Of a stretch of 39,033 nt of DNA, positions 37,297 through 39,033 are shown piece by piece. Positions within the stretch are counted from its first letter, which is position 1; each line of letters opens with the position of its first letter. The notes under the pieces were generated by a model that worked only from the letters and a program-made list of their open reading frames with translations, was not told where the DNA came from and made no database searches. The position numbers and the translations under genes are program-made. The DNA comes from Methylococcaceae bacterium (GTDB taxonomy: Bacteria; Pseudomonadota; Gammaproteobacteria; Methylococcales; Methylomonadaceae), in NCBI GenBank assembly GCA_030627265.1, contig DAOUSK010000010.1:1-39033 (forward strand). Reading direction: 5' to 3'.

Positions 37297-37557
37297 ATGC
37301 AAGTCATTATTAGTAACCTCCCACCAGAAACCACTAAAGAAATGTTACAGGAAGAAATACAAGAACGGAACATTCAAATTACTGATTTAAAACTAGAAAC
37401 AGCAGGGGACCCCGATAAATTGGCAGCAATTGTTACTTTAGATACAGGCTATGCTGGAGCATCTGCTTTAGAAAAACGAGTGAATGGTAAGTATTGGCAT
37501 GGACGTGTATTAAAAGCTTATGCCATGAGAAAGGAGCCAGGAGCTGATGATAAATAA
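37297..37557 (+). CDS. Small RRM-type RNA-binding protein
   Basis: An 86-residue single RNA-recognition-motif protein. The RNP2-like strand is VIISNLPPETT (residues 3-13). A helix (KEMLQEEIQER) and strand (ITDLKLE) follow; the second half has AAIVTLDT, a helix ALEKRVNGKYWHGRVLKAY, and an acidic tail. The usual aromatic residues of RNP1 are poorly kept, so RNA binding is inferred from the fold pattern. The ATG has AGGTAG upstream. Targets are unknown. Confidence 0.75.
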   Translation: MQVIISNLPPETTKEMLQEEIQERNIQITDLKLETAGDPDKLAAIVTLDTGYAGASALEKRVNGKYWHGRVLKAYAMRKEPGADDK

Positions 37558-37655
37558 TATGGGTGGGCTTTTTACATGACTTTTAAAGCGGTTATGGCTC
37601 TACTCACTCGATTTTTTATAACAAGCATAATGCTCCAGCCCTGATAAAAGAAATA

Positions 37656-38120
37656 ATGAATAATTCACTCGAGTTAAAAATAAACCCTCCTTTGCAAATG
37701 CTGATTAGTCTTATATTAATCTATGTTATCGCAAGTACATTGCCAGTATCGGTCACTTTACTTGAATACAAATGGAGTTTAGGAGGCGTTTGCCTTGCGA
37801 TAGGTTTATTTTTTAATGCTGCTGGTGGTGTTTCTTTTCGATCAGAAAAAACTACGGGTAACCCAAACAAGCCTGAAACGACATCATCATTAGTAACATC
37901 GGGGATTTATCGTTTTACCCGTAACCCAATGTATGTCGGCTTATTATTTTTATTGCTTGCATGGGCAATCTATTTAGGAAGTTTTTTGAGTATGCTCGTT
38001 ATTCCGCTATTTCAGCAGTATATGACTCGATTCCAGATTATTCCAGAGGAACGAGCTTTGGAAGCATTATTTACTGATCAGTTTCCCCATTATTGTAGTC
38101 AGGTTCGCCGCTGGCTATAA
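37656..38120 (+). CDS. Isoprenylcysteine carboxyl methyltransferase-like membrane protein
   Basis: A 154-residue protein with about four membrane segments. The core GIYRFTRNPMYVGLLFLLLAW (about residues 85-105) is the hallmark of the ICMT/PEMT (NnrU-like) family, and the C-terminal EERALEALFTDQFPHYCSQVRRW completes the S-adenosylmethionine and substrate site region. Bacterial members methylate unknown small or lipid substrates. No ribosome site is clear. It is 67 bases before the FUSC-family gene in the same direction. Confidence 0.85.
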   Translation: MNNSLELKINPPLQMLISLILIYVIASTLPVSVTLLEYKWSLGGVCLAIGLFFNAAGGVSFRSEKTTGNPNKPETTSSLVTSGIYRFTRNPMYVGLLFLLLAWAIYLGSFLSMLVIPLFQQYMTRFQIIPEERALEALFTDQFPHYCSQVRRWL

Positions 38121-38186
38121 ATGTCATCATCATTAAATAAAGAAATTAAATATACATGATAAGTTGCCAAATGAGGCTGTTTTAGG

Positions 38187-39033
38187 GTGAATCTTTCTCT
38201 AACTGCAAAAGAATCCATAAAAACCGCGTTAGCAATGACTATTTCCTATGGTATTGCTTTGTCTATGGATTGGGGAACCCCAATGTGGGCAGGTTTTTCG
38301 GTTGCTTTTGTCAGTCTGTCAACCAGTGGGCAGTCTTTTCAAAAATCGACCATGCGCATGCTGGGGACTTTGATTGCAGGTCTTGCCTCTTTAATTCTGA
38401 TTGCTTTATTTCCTCAAGATAGATGGCTATTTATATTCGCGCTCTCTCTTTATATTGGCTTTTGTACTTATATGATGGGCGCAGCCAAATATCAGTATTT
38501 CTGGTTTGTCTGCGGTTATGTGTGCATTATTGTTGCTTTAGAGGCAGGGCCTAATCCCATTAATGCCTTCCACCTTGCTACTTTGCGCGCTCAGGAAACT
38601 GGGCTGGGTATTCTGGTTTATAGTGTGGTTACTGCTTTGCTCTGGCGTAAAAGTAGTATCGATGAATTTAACACCAACATCACGCAATTACAATCGACCC
38701 TGCATCAACTTTACCAAAGCTCCTTTAACTTGATGATTAAGAAAGGCGACCTTACGGCAACGAAAGCGTTAATGGCTCAGTCAGCTCAGTTACAAACGCG
38801 GTTTAAAATGCTGTTAGTAGCGGTACAAACAGAAAGTTATGATGTTAGACAACACAATTTACAGTGGCAGTTGTATCAGAAACAAGTCACCGAGCTGAGT
38901 ACTATTATGGAGCGCTGGCATGATGACCTTGCAAGCGTAAAAACGATTGATCAAAAACAAATAATGCTTAATTTAGAGGCTTTTGATAACGCAATACAGC
39001 AACGGTTTGAACAAATTAAGCGAATGCTAAAAG
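38187..39033 (+). CDS. FUSC-family (aromatic acid exporter-like) inner-membrane protein, 5' part
   Basis: An open frame of at least 282 codons running off the window. It starts at a GTG with GAGG ten bases upstream; an in-frame stop at 38172 rules out a longer start. The protein begins NLSLTAKESIKTALAMTISYG, then LSMDWGTPMWAGFSVAFVSL and several further membrane segments up to about residue 155. A long cytoplasmic helical region rich in Gln follows. This order (FUSC N-terminal membrane half, then a soluble helical domain) is that of AaeB/YccS-type exporters. The second membrane half is missing only because the window ends. Periplasmic adaptor genes often accompany this family and may lie downstream. 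Confidence 0.8.
   Translation, partial: MNLSLTAKESIKTALAMTISYGIALSMDWGTPMWAGFSVAFVSLSTSGQSFQKSTMRMLGTLIAGLASLILIALFPQDRWLFIFALSLYIGFCTYMMGAAKYQYFWFVCGYVCIIVALEAGPNPINAFHLATLRAQETGLGILVYSVVTALLWRKSSIDEFNTNITQLQSTLHQLYQSSFNLMIKKGDLTATKALMAQSAQLQTRFKMLLVAVQTESYDVRQHNLQWQLYQKQVTELSTIMERWHDDLASVKTIDQKQIMLNLEAFDNAIQQRFEQIKRMLK

Overview
This window reads as chromosomal DNA from an AT-rich gammaproteobacterium. The block of a YbeL-type zinc-ribbon gene divergent from leuS-lptE-holA matches the enterobacterial gene order. A UbiF-type ubiquinone hydroxylase, LptE, TolC/RND efflux pumps and a sigma-32-like promoter before htpG fit the same assignment. A tiny protein ending in a PEP-CTERM-like tail, the zwf/glgP/glgX carbon-storage genes and many dispersed palindromes would suit a methylotrophic or environmental lineage such as Methylococcales. 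That narrower placement is inference only.

Layout. 1-205: 3' end of a HicB-like antitoxin, broken by a -1 shift at an A7 run. 259-2240: ubiF-like hydroxylase tightly followed by a YadH-like ABC-2 permease with no ATPase partner. 2470-3912 (minus): orphan ParA and zinc-ribbon protein. 3997-7958: leuS, lptE, holA. 7968-8250: nested palindromes. 8387-10315: htpG with a heat-shock-like promoter and a bidirectional terminator. 10392-10568 (minus): mini PEP-CTERM-like protein. 10753-11835: orphan TRAP substrate-binding protein. 12143-24800: efflux region with an AcrA/AcrB-type pair (minus), two DUF4136 lipoproteins around an AI-2E/PerM-family membrane protein, then a complete TolC-MFP-RND operon (plus). 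25085-27603: histidine kinase with an ABC-substrate-binding-like sensor domain, coupled to a FixJ/NarL-type regulator. 28000-34500: zwf, glgP, glgX (glucose-6-phosphate oxidation and glycogen breakdown). 34540-36234: CoA-disulfide/persulfide reductase fused to rhodanese. 36368-39033: BASS-family transporter, RRM protein, isoprenylcysteine-methyltransferase-like membrane protein, and the 5' part of a FUSC-family protein running off the end.

The genes themselves belong to known families. The most distinctive material is between them: at least three families of 80-220 bp palindromic repeats, some nested inside each other and one present in both orientations, sitting close to gene starts or between convergent genes. 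I found no CRISPR array, tRNA, rRNA, transposase or phage gene, and nothing I would call a new multi-gene system. The mini PEP-CTERM protein, the Russian-doll palindromes, the HicB frameshift and the orphan partners (ParA, YadH, TRAP binding protein) are the best leads.
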